This document shows positions 35,007-47,719 of a stretch of 64,000 bases of DNA, one piece after another; the stretch's first letter is position 1; the number at the start of each line of letters is the position of its first letter. The DNA comes from Mycteria americana (taxonomy: Eukaryota; Chordata; Aves; Ciconiiformes; Ciconiidae). The notes beneath the pieces were generated by a model. The model searched no databases and was not told the DNA's origin. It saw only the letters and a program-made list of their open reading frames with translations. The DNA lies in NCBI RefSeq assembly GCF_035582795.1, contig NC_134367.1, positions 54,405,562 through 54,469,561 on the forward strand, in the 5' to 3' direction. Both the position numbers and the translations under genes were made by a program.

Positions 35007-35153
35007 GGGGTTCCCAAAGCACTGGAGCACTATCACTGTTAGCGACATCTCAGAGATCATCACATTTCAACCTTGTAGTTGGCACTACTGTAAAAGTGGT
35101 ATGATTTTATAGTCAGCTACAGTTTCACGAGGGGCACGGTTTGGGAAGAACCA
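35007..35153. mobile_element. Possible hAT-like miniature element
   Basis: Left end GGGGTTCCCAAAGC (35007-35020) and right end CACGGTTTGGGAAGAACCAC (about 35134-35153) form an imperfect terminal inverted repeat of the kind seen in Charlie-type hAT elements (ggttcccaaa / tttgggaacc). Length is about 147 bases. I could not find a clean 8-bp target duplication, so the call is tentative. Confidence 0.25.
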
Positions 35154-38015
35154 CTTTGAAGGCAGATAGAACTGTTTCTGAACACGGTTCCCAAAGCAGA
35201 TGACATACCTACCCACTATTTTAGTAGGAAAAACAGGTGCTTTGTGGCTATTGAATATTCTGGGCCTGATTCAAACACAGGGTAAATGAGAACAGTTTCA
35301 TTTTATATAAAGTAGAGGGCTTTTTGGATCATTCTAGCCCTAATATAAATGAGTAAAGTTATGCTGAAGAATTGTAAAAGGCTTGAAATGACCTTTAATC
35401 TTTATGGGATAATCCAGATCTGGTTTTAATTTAGGAATGCTCTATCTCCATATTTTACAGATGAGAGATTCAAGCCTACTTAGCCTGGAGAGTTATTATA
35501 TAGAAGCACCTATCTCTGGTTGATGGCTTATACCACCACAGACGAAGTGTAATAAAACAGGTATTTTAGCCATCAAAATTTACTCACACACTGCTAATCT
35601 TACAAGAGGATACACAATGTATTTTGCAACCCAACATCCACCAAATGGTCACACGGCTGGGAGAAATCACTGGAAAGAGTCAGGTCAAAAAAGGACAGGT
35701 CCAATTGCATGGCAGGATAGAGTTGCACCGACAGACAAAAGCCCTAGGTGCAGAGGGTATTTGAGGCTCCTTTCTCTAATCTAATGGACAACAGATGTGC
35801 CTTAGTGAGGACAGGATTAATCCTCAAACATCCCATACCCCCTGCTATAAGACACAATGGGTGTTGTTCATGCAAGAAGAATGCCCCAAGCTGAATTTTC
35901 TAGGAATGGGACGGGATGGGATTCTTCCTCTGGCTGAGTGCAGAAGAGGGCATTGTAACTGCGTTTGAAGTGATGAATGGTGCATCTAACCAGCTGGAGA
36001 AGGCCACCTGCATGCCATGCGCTGGCAGACGTGGAAGTACTTGTGGAGTTGTTAATAACTCCTTGGATTGACAGGGGCAGATTGTGCAGCCTTTTGGCAA
36101 ATGGTGGCTTCAAACAGTAGATTTGCACTTACCCTCAAACCAGGACAAGAGCAACTCCAACTTATGCGTGCGTGTTTGTGTGTGTGTGCATAGACGTCGC
36201 ATTTTATAAAACCCCTTGTTGACTCATTCCAGAAGTGAGGCAGGAGTTTTTTCATCGTGCAGCTTGCACCGTGTGCCAGCAGGACAGGATGAATTGAAGA
36301 CAGTATTCCAAGTAGCCTAATATATTCTCGCTGTTGTAGTTAACTTTCAGTACAAAGCAGGAGGAAAACAAAGGGCTAAAGAAAGAAAAATTCAGAAAGA
36401 TCTATACAGTCCAGGGAACCTGAAAGGGATTAACTTGGTCTCCCAGGCATGATTCGTTATGCTGATCTGAGAATAAGACAACATGGGGCTGTGGTAGCTG
36501 CCGACCTGCTAAGCCCCTTGGAAGTCTGAATTGGCAAATATCGCATCCCTTCCTGAATGACTTGCTCCATCTGTGTTTGCTAGGGTCCACATTGACAGCT
36601 GCCTGCCATCTTGGCAAGAAAGTCGATGCAATTTGAGAATCTGCAGTGGATGTCTAGCGCATGCATACAAAAATCCCACAGCCTTTAGGCTAACAAAGCC
36701 TGTTAGCTAGCCACTCCAGTAAATAAAGAAGTCCATGCATCCCAGTATATAAACTAATTCCAAAATCATTAGGAGTGCTTGAATCCATTAACACAGTGGT
36801 AGCTGAACATGCATTTACTCACACAAGGTAGTGTCAAGAACTGAAGACTTCTGTATGCATTAACTCCCACTTAGTGAATTCAAATCTGGAAGGTATATAA
36901 TGTTTCTTAAAAAAAAGGGAGCTACAACAATCTATCTCATTCATGATCTACAGACAGCTGATATTCAATAGGGTTAATAACTAGCTTTCATTTTAATAAC
37001 TTTATCAAAACACAGAGGATATAAATTTCTTGCTATGAATGCATATCATTGAATACATAATGAGAGCATCATAATCATAAGAGGAGGTAAAGAACAAATC
37101 AGTGAACAAGGAAAGAATAAAGAATTGAGAATTCCACCCATTGCTACTCATCCATTTGAGTAAGAGATGAGCTGCCAATGAGGAGTACAACTGCTGGTAA
37201 CACTGCTATATTCATATAGGTCCTCCAGAAAGACAGAAAAATATTAACACTTATCATTTATAACATGCTGCTTAATGGAATGAAAATACAAATCCCTGCC
37301 TGTTTGTGATTAGTCCAACCACCCTTTATTCAGAAATAAGGATATCATCAATGGTTTTCTATGGAAATTATTTACTGTTTACTGGGTATTTACTACATAT
37401 TTTCTTTTGTGTCACTTTAGTTTTGCATGGTTACAGATTCATACATTAGGCCAGAGTTTTCTGATAGGATTTTAAAGAGGAGAAAATACCTCATAAAACA
37501 AAACCAAACATCATGGTTTCATTTTGCCTTCAGGTTCGTGCATTGAAACCAACTGCAGCCTCAGGGTAGAGAAATTTAGGTCACATTTGTGCAAAACAGT
37601 TCTGCTGCCACAGTACTAGTTACTCCTGCTTGCATAACTGATATTTTCAAGAAAGCAAAGTAGTCCATTTATTAAAGAATATTTGTTCAAAAGATTCAAC
37701 CAAAAAAAAATTTAAAACCAAAAGTTGAGCTCTATCAAGCGGATTGTCCCAAGAAGCTATATTATAAACCAGTAAAGATGTTCAGGCAAGATGCCTGCAG
37801 CATTACTCACTGGCCCTCTCACCCTTAACCACTCTGCGGGATGAAGCATTGACCTTGCTCTGTCCTGTGTGGCTGAACCACAACCAGGTGACTTCTCCTG
37901 GAGGAGCCGAGTACCCTGGAAGCAGGAGAGAGCGAGCAAATCTTGGGTGTCTGTAGCAAAATGTTTGCAACTATGCTTAGCTTTAGGATGGGCTACAGAG
38001 ACTTAGGGAAGTTGC
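35154..38015. other. Intergenic, no gene seen
   Basis: Includes a possible MIR scrap (ccatattttacagatgagag) near 35449-35468, a (GT)n-like run at about 36167-36189, and short frames on both strands at 35868-36255 that overlap without splice support. Confidence 0.3.
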
Positions 38016-38242
38016 TCACTCCCTCCTGCTCCAGACTACAGCTCGGGAGAGTGTCAGTTCCAGCTCTTGGGGAACAAAAAAACCACACAAACTGAGCAAG
38101 TTCATCTGCAACACAAAGGCTAGCTTCAAACTATGATCTCTACTGAGGGAGGCTTCTGTAAAACCCACCAGTGAGCAGACTTCACTCTCCGGCATCTTCT
38201 GAGCCCCTTCTCCATTGCAGGGGATACATGTTTTTGGCACAG
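38016..38242 (-). CDS. Candidate terminal exon on the minus strand
   Basis: Minus strand: a strong acceptor (TTCTTTTTTTCCAG, AG at 38244-38243) followed by 75 open codons in one frame to TGA at 38018-38016, entering in phase 1. The peptide starts VPKTCIPCNGEGAQKMPES and ends LTLSRAVVWSRRE. The CIPCNGEG string superficially resembles a zinc-binding CxxCxGxG motif, but only one copy is present. An AATAAA on this strand lies near 37670, giving a plausible 3'UTR. No family recognised. Chance frames of this length are not rare. Confidence 0.25.
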
Positions 38243-40874
38243 CTGGAAAAAAAGAATAAGATGCTGGTGTGAGAAGGAGCATAGCTGAGGCTGGGAGGGT
38301 CAGTGCTGAGTCATCAGAAACATCAGTTTCTGACAGCCTTTTGTGCAGCTTTCTGTGCCAGGAGAGAGTGAATTTGGCCCATTACAAATACTGCATGGTA
38401 GGTTAGGATAATACAGCTGCGGTAGTCCAGTTTTATGTGCTGCCTATTAATAAATGATATTGCCTCAGTGGTTTTCTAACAGTTCAGCAGGAGTTCACCG
38501 ACTTTCATCTCTGTTATTAGAACATTCCGCTATATTTATTTATTTGTTTGTTTGGGGGCTTGCATAATCCACCCCCCACACTCCCTCTACTCACCAAAAA
38601 CTTTCAATCAATTTGCATAGTTAATTGACAAAATGTCGGCTTAGATAGTGTCTCATCCTTGAGCACTGCTTTGTTTAATACGTTTCCAATTCCTACGATT
38701 ACCTCCCTTAGGCACAAAGCTGAGTAAATAGACTGGCCTTTCACCATACCTTGAAGGTCAACTAATTCAGGGTCTGTCAAGCTATTGGGTGATGTGGATG
38801 TTAAAGCCAAGGATCCTGCACCAGTACAGCTTTGCTTTCTGCCCCCAGACATTCTTTATGTCTCCATAAAAAGCCAACTCTCGGGAGCTAGGCATAGGGA
38901 GGTTAATCCTTATTACTAGTGTCACTGGAAAAAGCTTATGACAGATGCACAGTGGGTCCCCCTTTGGAAGACTGTGCATAACTGAGAGCATGGGAAGGAT
39001 GTTTTGCACAGAACTGCCAGGAGGCTTAGAAACTGTATTAGAAAAAGGCTGTTTTTTTCACTGCATAGCTCATTTAATGAACCTCTGTGCCTCAGGGTAA
39101 GGGAATGTACAGTATTTGAGCAGATAATCTATGTGACGTAACAAATTAACTTCTGAAAAGAAGCTCAATAGTTATGCAAAGCTGTATCTTGCTTTCTTTT
39201 GAATAACTAAACCCCACATCCAAGTTCTTGCTGTAAGATAGATGGCTTGTGCTCTGCTATTACACTTGGTAGCAAAAATAGTAATAGGAAGAATGAAAAA
39301 TAATGTTTCCAGCTTAGTGGGACACCATTGCATAAGCAGCATGAATAAATGGGAAGGGTACCTCTTCAACCATCCTGCTTCCAAAAGGAAAGTTTTAATG
39401 GCAAAAAAATCCCCTTTTAGCATAGATTGGTGTTATTGGAAGGGAGGGGATAAAACCATACAGTAGCTGGATCACATAGAATCCTAATTAGCAAGAGTCA
39501 CTAAGTTGCAGGTTTGTGCTGTGATCTAACTAAAGCACTTGCAGAGGTTTTTCACTGTCCCACTGGGGCTGGACTGATGTCCTGAAGGTTAGATGGGGCT
39601 GCATAATTCCCTAGTGCCTGCCTGGGCTGATGGTGGGCACTGATTCTTTCCTCAGCAGCTGCTTACAAGGTGTCTGTTACAGACTTCTTTCAGGCTTCTT
39701 GTGCCCTGGACCATTCCTCTGTGCTCCATGGAGAGGTCCTCTGTTTCACCCACCACATATCCCTGCACGACAGAGAACACAGGACCCTCCCTGCATTAAA
39801 GCCACTGTGATCACACCATAACCAATCTAACAAAAGCACAATTTGTCTTTGCTCTAAATGAATTCCCGTCTTCCAAAAAGCCAAAATACTTTAAAAGTTA
39901 AAATAGGGTGCCCAAAATTTCGTAAACAACCAGGCCTCACGATTTCTAACAAAAGTGAATGGAAAATGAACTGGAGCTGGTTCATTACACATGAAGGCTT
40001 GCAGGGAAGCAGTTAACATTGTTTACCAGCTGCATTAAGACTTTCTTACATCCTAGGTAAGTGGTTTCATGGAGGCAGTTTTCTGAATAGTAGAAAAGTC
40101 TCACTACAGCTTTTGGCTCAGGGCAGCCAAGCCAAAAATAGGCAAGGAAGGAAAATAATGCTATCTATCTGAGTGAAAGTTTAGTGTAAAATACAGAGCT
40201 GTTCTCACTCAGCCCCCTTCTGTACTATTCAGAGTTTCCAAAGAGAAAAGTTTTATGCTTAGTGAAGAGCTCTCATTTTGGTGTAACTGAGTTTAAGGTA
40301 TTCTATTTATTTCCAGGGACATGAGAGTCTTTGGAAATTTCTTTTGGTTTGATATATCAAAAAAGTTGACCTTGTAATGGGTTTGTTTACCTTTTGAAAG
40401 TATTTCTGTGTTAATTTCCTGATGAGGGCACAAAATAAAATGGCCATTTTGTACCAAGCTAAATCAAGTAATGCAAGAGAAGGAAATAAAGACAAACCAA
40501 TTACACTCTGCATCTTTCTCAACATGTTGAACAGGACATCCTGCACTTGGTTGCCGCAAAATATCAGCTTCAGAGCAATATACATTCTAGGGGATGATAC
40601 AGTGCTTATATTAGGAATTAAAACCTCCCCAAATGCAGCATATTTTAGATCTTTTCTTCAGGGTATTATCTTATCATCATTAATTCCAAAGCTAAGGAGC
40701 GGTCTGAATAGCAGGAGGTCTAAACCAAATAACAAAAATATGAAATGACTTAACGTGAGGTTGGAAAGAGACATAGGGTTGGGTAATCAACCACTTAGCT
40801 TCAAGTTTTAGGCATATACTTGTCTTTAGCACATGAGTAACCCTATAGAATGCAAGTCTTTGAAGGGCAGGTTA
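38243..40874. other. Intergenic, nothing recognised
   Basis: Short frames (up to 108 codons, 40422-40748) without motif. A donor-like TAG|GTAAGTGG lies near 40056 with no open frame before it. Confidence 0.3.
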
Positions 40875-40965
40875 TTAAAAGTCACACAGCAGTAGTAAAT
40901 AACAGCTGTGGGGGAGCTGAGGAGTGGGAGAGGAGTTGGACTTTAATCTTGTCACTCCTTCAAGA
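40875..40965 (+). mobile_element. Possible MIR-like SINE tail
   Basis: 'aaaagtcacacagcagtagt', 'aaataacagctg', 'ggagttggactttaatcttg' and 'tcactcctt' follow the order of a MIR 3' half. Weak, short match. Confidence 0.25.
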
Positions 40966-43059
40966 ATGATTGTTCCCTGTCCTGACCTTGAACTAGTGTG
41001 ATTTTCTGAAGGGAGAAATTCCAAGTTTGTGGAGAAAAAGGAAACATTTTTCTGGCAGATTATTTTGTTAATAGCAGATGTCTGAAACTGCTGGGATACT
41101 TGGAATGTCCCAGTAAGTCCCAACAGAGAGGGTTTAAAGGGGAGAGGACAGGTGAGGTGTGTATATCAATGCCATTTCTGATGTGGCTGTCTTCTTCAGG
41201 CATTTGCATATTTGCTCCCTCTGATTTCTAATTAGACCTGGAACCAGAACTCCAAATGCAAACATGCCTCTGCTGAGGGCTGGAGTCTGTATTTGGCCAG
41301 AAGAAAATGTTGCCTCTCAGTCTCACCTCGAGTATAAACATACACATGCAAGTGCAATTACAATGTAGAACAAATCTCATTGGAGGCAGAATTTCTTAAT
41401 TTGTGCTGCAGCCTAAACAATCACTGAGTGAACAGACTAAGGTCTTTTCAGCTTAGCTGGAATCAACTTAGAGGGCAAGTAATGAATCTAATTGTTACGC
41501 TAGTTTCCATGTCAAAATAACAGATGGACAGTATAACGGAGGAGGGGAAACTTGGTTTTTGTTTGTCGAGCAGGTGTTACATTAACTATCACATGGAAGT
41601 TTCTCAAGTGCATTTGGAGCCACTTGGAAGGGAGCCAAGAGCACAGCTTCCATTTCATCCTCTGGACATCCAGCTGTGTAGCTGCATAAGCCCCCAGAAG
41701 CAGCTGAGGCACTGAAGACAGTGACACCTTGTCACTTTTCCTTCAACCATTTCTAATGTCCCACCACAAATATCAAATAAATAACACACCCAGGAACTGC
41801 CCTCCCCCAGCTACATATACCATGACCCAGCTGCCAGATATGCCTATCAGAGCACGCTAGGCAGACCGGGGGGACAGCAAGTTACCCCCAGCCTCCAGCA
41901 ATTACTGTGCTCGGCACATCAGGGAATGGAAATAAGTCTGCACATGTGCGAAAAGGACTTTTGGGAAGGATCAGTGGGGCTGTAGAGGCGACACAATGAT
42001 AAGCTCTGTTGTAAAGAAATGAGTTGACATGCCAGGCAACTACAGTCCCGCTGGAAACCAGCATCTGTTTAATAGCAGCACATAGAAAACTTAGCCTGCA
42101 ATTAGGCTGAAGCTGTCATCAACAGGCCGAGAGAAGCTTAACGCTGTTACTGGAGCTGAGGTGGCTATCAAGTGCAGTCTATCTTCTCGGAACAATTCTT
42201 CCACGGCCAAAAGACTCGGAAACTCATGCTTATAGTTTGCACAAAGCTCTTCACCTAAACAGTGCTTAAGCTGTGGACAAAGGGGAAGTCCCAAGGATGG
42301 GATGGCACCATAATGCAGATTCCCAGTGTTCAAATAAGGTAGGACTGCAAAACAACCTGGAACCAGAGTGCTGGCCTCAGAAATGTGAAAGGTTACAGCG
42401 TGGTTTTTAAGCTACAGAGGAAGGGAAAGCTCATAGGTACACGAGACAGCACTATTCACAAGCAAGCTCCTTGCAGGAGTTAACTTATTTGCAACAGCTG
42501 AAAAAAGGCCAGGGGAGTGTTTTTAAATAAATGCAAAAATAAGTAAACTCAAACATCTGTTTTGATGTAATAGGCGTTCAGAAAGTTAGCGAAAGCAAGA
42601 CAACCTGTGTGACACTGATAATAAGGATAACACTGTACACAAATGACAAAGTACTGTGCAGTTGTGCAGAGAGTGCTATATTTTAAGGGATGAAAGTAAA
42701 TAAATCTAAGTTCTTGTCAAGAACAAGGAATAGCTATACACCTGTACATTAAAGTACTATGTTGACATTGGAATATATACATTAGAGCTGTGCCTGTGAC
42801 TGAGCAGGATGGGAGATAAGAGGGGTAGACTTCAGATGTTACAACAGGGTGTGATGCAGAAATACAATTTTTGGATACTATAACCAACTACTTATTGAAG
42901 CAACTAATTGGTGAAGTCACAAGAGAAGAAAATACCCTTATTTTAGTAGTGAATGGTGCCCAGGCTCTGTTTTGCTCTGTATGACTGTATTCAGGATGCT
43001 CACATTCAGCATTCTTGCTAGAACAAAAAAAAAAAACCCACCAAAACTCCCAACCCTGT
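40966..43059. other. Intergenic, nothing recognised
   Basis: Short frames only; an A run at 43023-43036. No gene-like structure. Confidence 0.3.
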
Positions 43060-43940
43060 AACTGTAGTAGCTTACTTCAGGAAGAAAAAGGAATCACTAA
43101 AATTAGGAATCTTGTTAAATTAAAAGGCGCAGCTAAAAGGATAAAAATGCTTACAGCTGCCATGGAGACATTTTATAAAATAAAAATGAGATGTTCAGAG
43201 GAAATGTACACTGCAATCAAAAGACTGTAAAAACCTTAAGAAAAGTTAGCATAATTAAAAGGGAGAGTACAAGAAACTATTAAAAGCATCATGACATCTT
43301 TCAAAAATAGAAGTTTGTGAAAGAAACAGAAGGCTGAGAAGAGTAAAAAGGCTGGTAAATGTATAATAAGGTGTCAAAAGAGATTCTGAGAAAGAGCTTG
43401 CTAGTCACATAAAAGCTGTATTTTCCCAAAAACACAAAACAGGGAGCGAGTCTTCAGAGCTCAGGGGGGACTGAAGTACGAGGGCACTCTAAGAAGCTGT
43501 AAAACAAAAGACAAATTATCAATTAAAATTGGTATTTGCTACAGAGGTGTTTGCAAGGTTTCTGTTAGAGGGAAGTTTGAGAAAGCTTTTAACATTAAAA
43601 TATCAACAGCTTTAGGGGAAAAAAAAATCTCTAATAACATTCTCCCAGCTGTCCTAAAACCATCTCAGCTATGAATATCCTGCTATTAACTGGTGCATAG
43701 CTTTGTCACTCAACCTGGTCCTCAAGCTTGAGAGGTTTTGTTTTAAGAGTTTTGTTTTAAGAGTTTTGCTTTAAGACTTTGCAGGAGGCTCTAGAGAAAA
43801 AAGCCTGACAAATGAGACTGATTTCTGTACCAGGTAAATTGGTCAATTACAGTAAGAATAACATTTGTAGATAATTAAATAATACAGTAAGAGCAGTCAA
43901 TCCAGCCTTTCTAAGAGGAAGTTACACTGGACAAAGGTAT
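43060..43940 (+). mobile_element. Old CR1/L3-type LINE, 5' part (interrupted)
   Basis: Counterpart of the ORF2 linker and early RT domain. Around 43280-43420 it follows the lysine-rich linker typical of these LINEs (FKNRS, then CII, then QKRF in shifted frames). At 43812-43844 it reads MRLISVPGKLV, matching the conserved 'RPVSLTSVPGK' RT block (SVPGK at 43824-43838). After about 43940 the match stops at the GC-rich insert and resumes at 44815. Many stops and indels mark it as dead. A 15-base unit (gttttgttttaagag) is tandemly repeated about three times at 43735-43780 inside it. Confidence 0.5.
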
Positions 43941-43964
43941 GTGAAGTGACAAGTGCTGTTGTCA

Positions 43965-44335
43965 GGGCACAGCGGGGCCCGGGGCTCCCTGGGGCCGGGA
44001 CCAGCGGGGCCCCCAGGGCAGGGCCCGGCAGGCAGGGCCTGTCCCACCCCCGGCCGGGAGCAGGGCAGCCGGGACACTGGGGCAGCCCCAGCCCCGGGCA
44101 TGCGGCACCTCCCTGGGGACGGGGACAGGCCGAGGTCAGGCCGGGACATGGGCCTGTGGTAGGCCTGGCTTGGAGGGGCCCATGGCCGGGCCAGGCAGGG
44201 CTGTGGGGAGCTGGGGACTGGCCCTGCTGCGGCGTCACCAGGGCCGGGGCTGACGGCCCCGGGGCCTGACATGGGGTCCCGGGCCTTGGGGGGCCGGGCA
44301 GGGACAGCCAGGCATGGGGGTGCCCTCAGGGCCCA
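43965..44335. repeat. GC-rich, CpG-bearing low-complexity block
   Basis: Roughly 370 bases built from recurring words such as ggggcc, gggccggg, cagggc and ccccggg, with about two dozen CpGs by eye, set abruptly in AT-rich DNA. Open frames exist in several registers on both strands (glycine/proline/alanine-rich, about 70-116 codons), as expected from stop-poor GC-rich sequence, and none is credible as a gene. It looks like a degenerate GC-rich minisatellite. A small CpG island or a transduced flank of the adjacent CR1 are alternatives. Confidence 0.6.
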
Positions 44336-44339
44336 GGCG

Positions 44340-44424
44340 ACTTTGCTAGAGGTTCCCCTTGACAGATTTCTTCTTTGACAGATTTCTTGAACTTTGCTAA
44401 AGATTCCCCTTGACAGATTTCTTC
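44340..44424 (+). repeat. Local tandem duplication
   Basis: 'actttgctagaggttcccct' plus 'tgacagatttctt' (44340-44372) recurs as 'actttgctaaagattcccct' plus 'tgacagatttcttc' (44391-44424), separated by a partial third copy (44373-44390). It lies between the GC-rich block and the young CR1. Confidence 0.7.
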
Positions 44425-44489
44425 ACCGCAGGTTTAAAAAAAAGTTTTCATAAGATAGTAACTCGCTAAGAAAGGAAAGTAGGGATAAT

Positions 44490-44812
44490 AAATGGTGAGG
44501 ATTTTCATAGCAGATGGAGTCTGCCAGGTAACAAGTGACAGGACGAGAGGAAATGGCCTCAAGTTGCGCCAGGGGAGGTTTAGACTGGATATTAGGAAAT
44601 TTTTCTTCACGGAAAGGGTTATCAAGCATTGGAACAGGCTGCCCAGGGAAGTGGTGGAGTCACCATCCCTGGAGGTATTTAAAAGACGTTTGGATGAGGT
44701 GCTTATGGACATGGTGTAGTGGTGGTCTTGGTAGTGTTAGGTTTACGGTTGGACTCGATGATCTTAAAGGTCTTTTCCAACCTATACGATTCTGTGATTC
44801 TGTGATTCTGCC
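44490..44812 (+). mobile_element. CR1 LINE 3' end with open ORF2 tail
   Basis: Best-preserved CR1 in the window. The frame 44492-44719 reads as the C-terminus of CR1 ORF2, including [39 protein letters not shown] and KRRLDEVL, and stops at TAG 44717-44719 with no internal stop. The 3'UTR follows ('ggttggactcgatgatctta', 'aaggtcttttccaacctata'), ending in CGATTCTGTG octamers near 44812. 5'-truncated: only the last 75 codons remain, so there is no RT or endonuclease and no autonomous activity. It sits inside the older LINE flanking it at 43060-43940 and 44815-45550. Confidence 0.9.
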
Positions 44813-44814
44813 AG

Positions 44815-45550
44815 GGACGCAGATTGCACACAGGGACTGTGCTGGAAACTGTGTTCATATATGTTCATGTTGTTCATAAACTACATGGAAATAGTGCGAA
44901 CAGATGTGGAAAAGCTCATTAATAATATTTATCCATGATATTAAAGAATAAAACTGTGCATGTTTGTTACTGTACCTCAACACTGCACAGCTGTGACAGA
45001 AAACTATACTGTGTGACGGGGCAACAAAATGGCAATCGAAATTCAGTGTTTGTAAATGCACAGTGACTGGCAGGGGACAAAAGCACACTGCCTGGACACA
45101 GTGCCCAGGTCCACGCGTGCTGTCGCTGCTTGGGGATGAAATCCAAAAGGCCCCGTTGAAAGCTCTTCACGTGTTAGATGCTGAGCAGGAGTCAGAACAG
45201 CAACCAGATACAGAGGTGTCACGTGGCTCCTGTCTGAGGAAAAGTTACACAAGCAGAAAGCCTTCATCTTTGCAAAGAAATGATTGAGGGGAGAACTGTG
45301 AGAGCTTCATAAAAATACGAATAGTCTAGAGAAAATTAATTTGCAATGATTACTCACAATTTTTCATAAAACAAGAACAAGAAGAAACCAAATGAAATTG
45401 GGCAGCAGGTTTGTACAAGCAAACCCCCCTTATTTTCATGTATTAGAAGATTACATTACAGAACCCATTGCCACAGGGTGTTTAGATGTCAGTAGTCTAA
45501 GACAAGCATTGGATGCTATTAAACAAATTCATGGAAAAGTAGTTTATTAA
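44815..45550 (+). mobile_element. Old CR1/L3-type LINE, 3' part (continuation)
   Basis: Resumes the LINE broken at about 43940. 44835-44890 ('gggactgtgctgg' through 'gttcataaactacatgg') matches the 'SGTVLGPVLFNIFINDLE' block. 45015-45060 reads close to WATKWQ..FSV.KC, the block downstream of the RT core. 45385-45412 ('ccaaatgaaattgggcagca'), 45468-45492 and 45520-45545 ('caaattcatggaaaagt') match the ORF2 C-terminal region of turtle/crocodile-type CR1. The middle (45070-45280) is poorly recognisable. Dead, many lesions. Confidence 0.6.
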
Positions 45551-47719
45551 ACTTGAAGATACAATGCCATTTACTGCTCAGGGAGCCCAAAACACAGATT
45601 AGAAGAAGACAGGAGAATGTAATGAGGTATGATGTGCAATAACTAATAAATATATGTATATATATAAAAAATTCTGTACTGCTAGACTATTTATCTGAGA
45701 TTGCATTAAAGGCAACTGTGAGGGTATGGGACCAGATGGATCTTTAGCACGATTTGCAATGATGTTAATATTATTTTTCCTAAATTGATACAGTGCTATT
45801 GACAATGATTGTACCCATTGCATCTTCCCATTCATTACTGCTGAAATTAGTTTCTTCCTTCCTCAGACCCTAATGTATTTCATCTCACATAAAGAGGTTC
45901 CACCCCTATGCTGGAAACACTCCCAACATATTTTTTAGTTAAACTGTTGCTAGTATCACTTTGCAGACCTGGAATTTAATAAATGCCTAGCAGTGAAAGG
46001 GAAAAAGCAATTGTCCTTACTGTGAAATTGCATATTCCTGAATCCAATAAGGTGAGAGGTGTCGACTCGTAGCTCCTGAGGCTGTAGCTTCAAAAACATT
46101 TCCTTTTTTTTTAAACAGATTAATTCTTGCTGGGGTCAGTTCCTTGACCCAGTTCATGGCCCAGCCACATGGTCATTAGCATTGCTGTAAGGATGTTTGT
46201 AGAAGTGGATGGATGGCCAGGTCTAGAAGAAGGGGAAGACAGGATGTCATTTAAGCAGCAGCCTCCACTTATATTGGTTGAAAAAGCTTTGAGAGGAAAA
46301 CAGAAAAATATAAGCAGAATGATTTTTTTCTACACCGAGCAGTAGGGGAACCTGCATCTTTCTAATTGTGTCATCATACAGAGGTATTAAATAGGCGGAC
46401 ATAAAAGGCAACACGTCCTGCTGCAGGAATGAAGAGGGAAACAGCTGCTCTTTGGAAGGCAGAGTGTCATCTTCCTGCAGGATACAATGCTACGAGATAA
46501 CACACAGCATCACATGCATTCTCCGAAGAGTGTAGCCAGATGAAGTCAGACAAGTACTGGCTCATATGGTTAGACTTTACTGCCCCAGCTAGCCGTAACC
46601 CATGCTTCTCCTAATCCCAAACTTAGTTGACACCACACTTGACATTTTGCCACTCAAATTATTCAAACAAGCACCTTTTAATCCAGTGCTTAAAAAGTTT
46701 GAATGAACAGCAATGAAAAACTGTTAGCTAATGGAAGAGGCTAGTTTGTCCAACACAGTGTTAATTAAGCATTCCTAAAGATCCAGTTCCAGCTTTTGTT
46801 ATGCCATGCCAACATTTAATGCATTGGAATATGCTGAGGAAAATTCTCTTATTTCAAAACCCCTGCTGAAGCAGGGAGGGAAATTACCTTACTGCCATCT
46901 ACTCTTACAATCTGCCAAGTAGGGCTATAAAATAATAAATATAATGTAAAAAGATGTAAGCATCAGACCTTTGATCTCATGTATACACATCAATAAAGTA
47001 ACTGCAAAGCAAAGCAGGTGGGCAGCTGTACTTTCAGTTCTGAAATACAGTAATTACCTCCCCTTGACACACTGATGTACCTATCTGCCAAGCTGCTAGA
47101 CATCCATCACTGAGCAATATGCAACTGTTGCCTGTGTGGCAGATGATTGAACTTTGCCTGTCAAGTTGGAGCTTTGCTTCTGATGGCATGCTCAGTCTGT
47201 ATCACAGTGCCCTGCAAGGACTATTCTTCTAGAATTGTACGGCAGCAGCATAGACAGGCTTTCTGCTGTGGCCAGCAGTAATATCCTTTCAACATCAGTG
47301 TATGAAAGTGCCTGTATTTACACTGCACACTCTAAGTGGGGCTATCAAAGCTGCAATAACTTCTGTCATCATCTTGGCTCTGTTTTGTGTTCTTCCTCAC
47401 AGCCTTAAAGCAGGTCCACATACTATTCTGAACCTTATCAATAAAGAATGCATGCCTACATTCCTCACACTGAGTTAGCCAGTGGGGTTTACGTTGACAT
47501 CTGTTTCTACACCAGTCAAAGACCAAATTTTCCCCATTTCTCTTCACATCACAGACCAGGGGTGTGTCTCTTGATGCAAAAGTGGTTGGCAAAGAACCCC
47601 CCAGCTTTGTGTATTTGTCTCACAGGAGGTTGCACTCACTGAGCCCTTCTCCCAGTTCAGACCCTGAGACAGGATGTGTCTTAGAGACCAAGCCTTAAGA
47701 TGAATCCTTCAATTTACAG
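45551..47719. other. Intergenic, nothing recognised
   Basis: A short (TA)n-like run lies at about 45651-45666. Short frames only. Confidence 0.3.

Noticed and set aside
43897..44272. Gly/Pro/Ala-rich frames of 69-116 codons on both strands
   Set aside because: GC-rich low-complexity block lacks stop codons; frames overlap in several registers and show no domain.
44492..44719. 75-codon frame as an independent gene
   Set aside because: It is the truncated C-terminus of CR1 ORF2 followed directly by the CR1 3'UTR.
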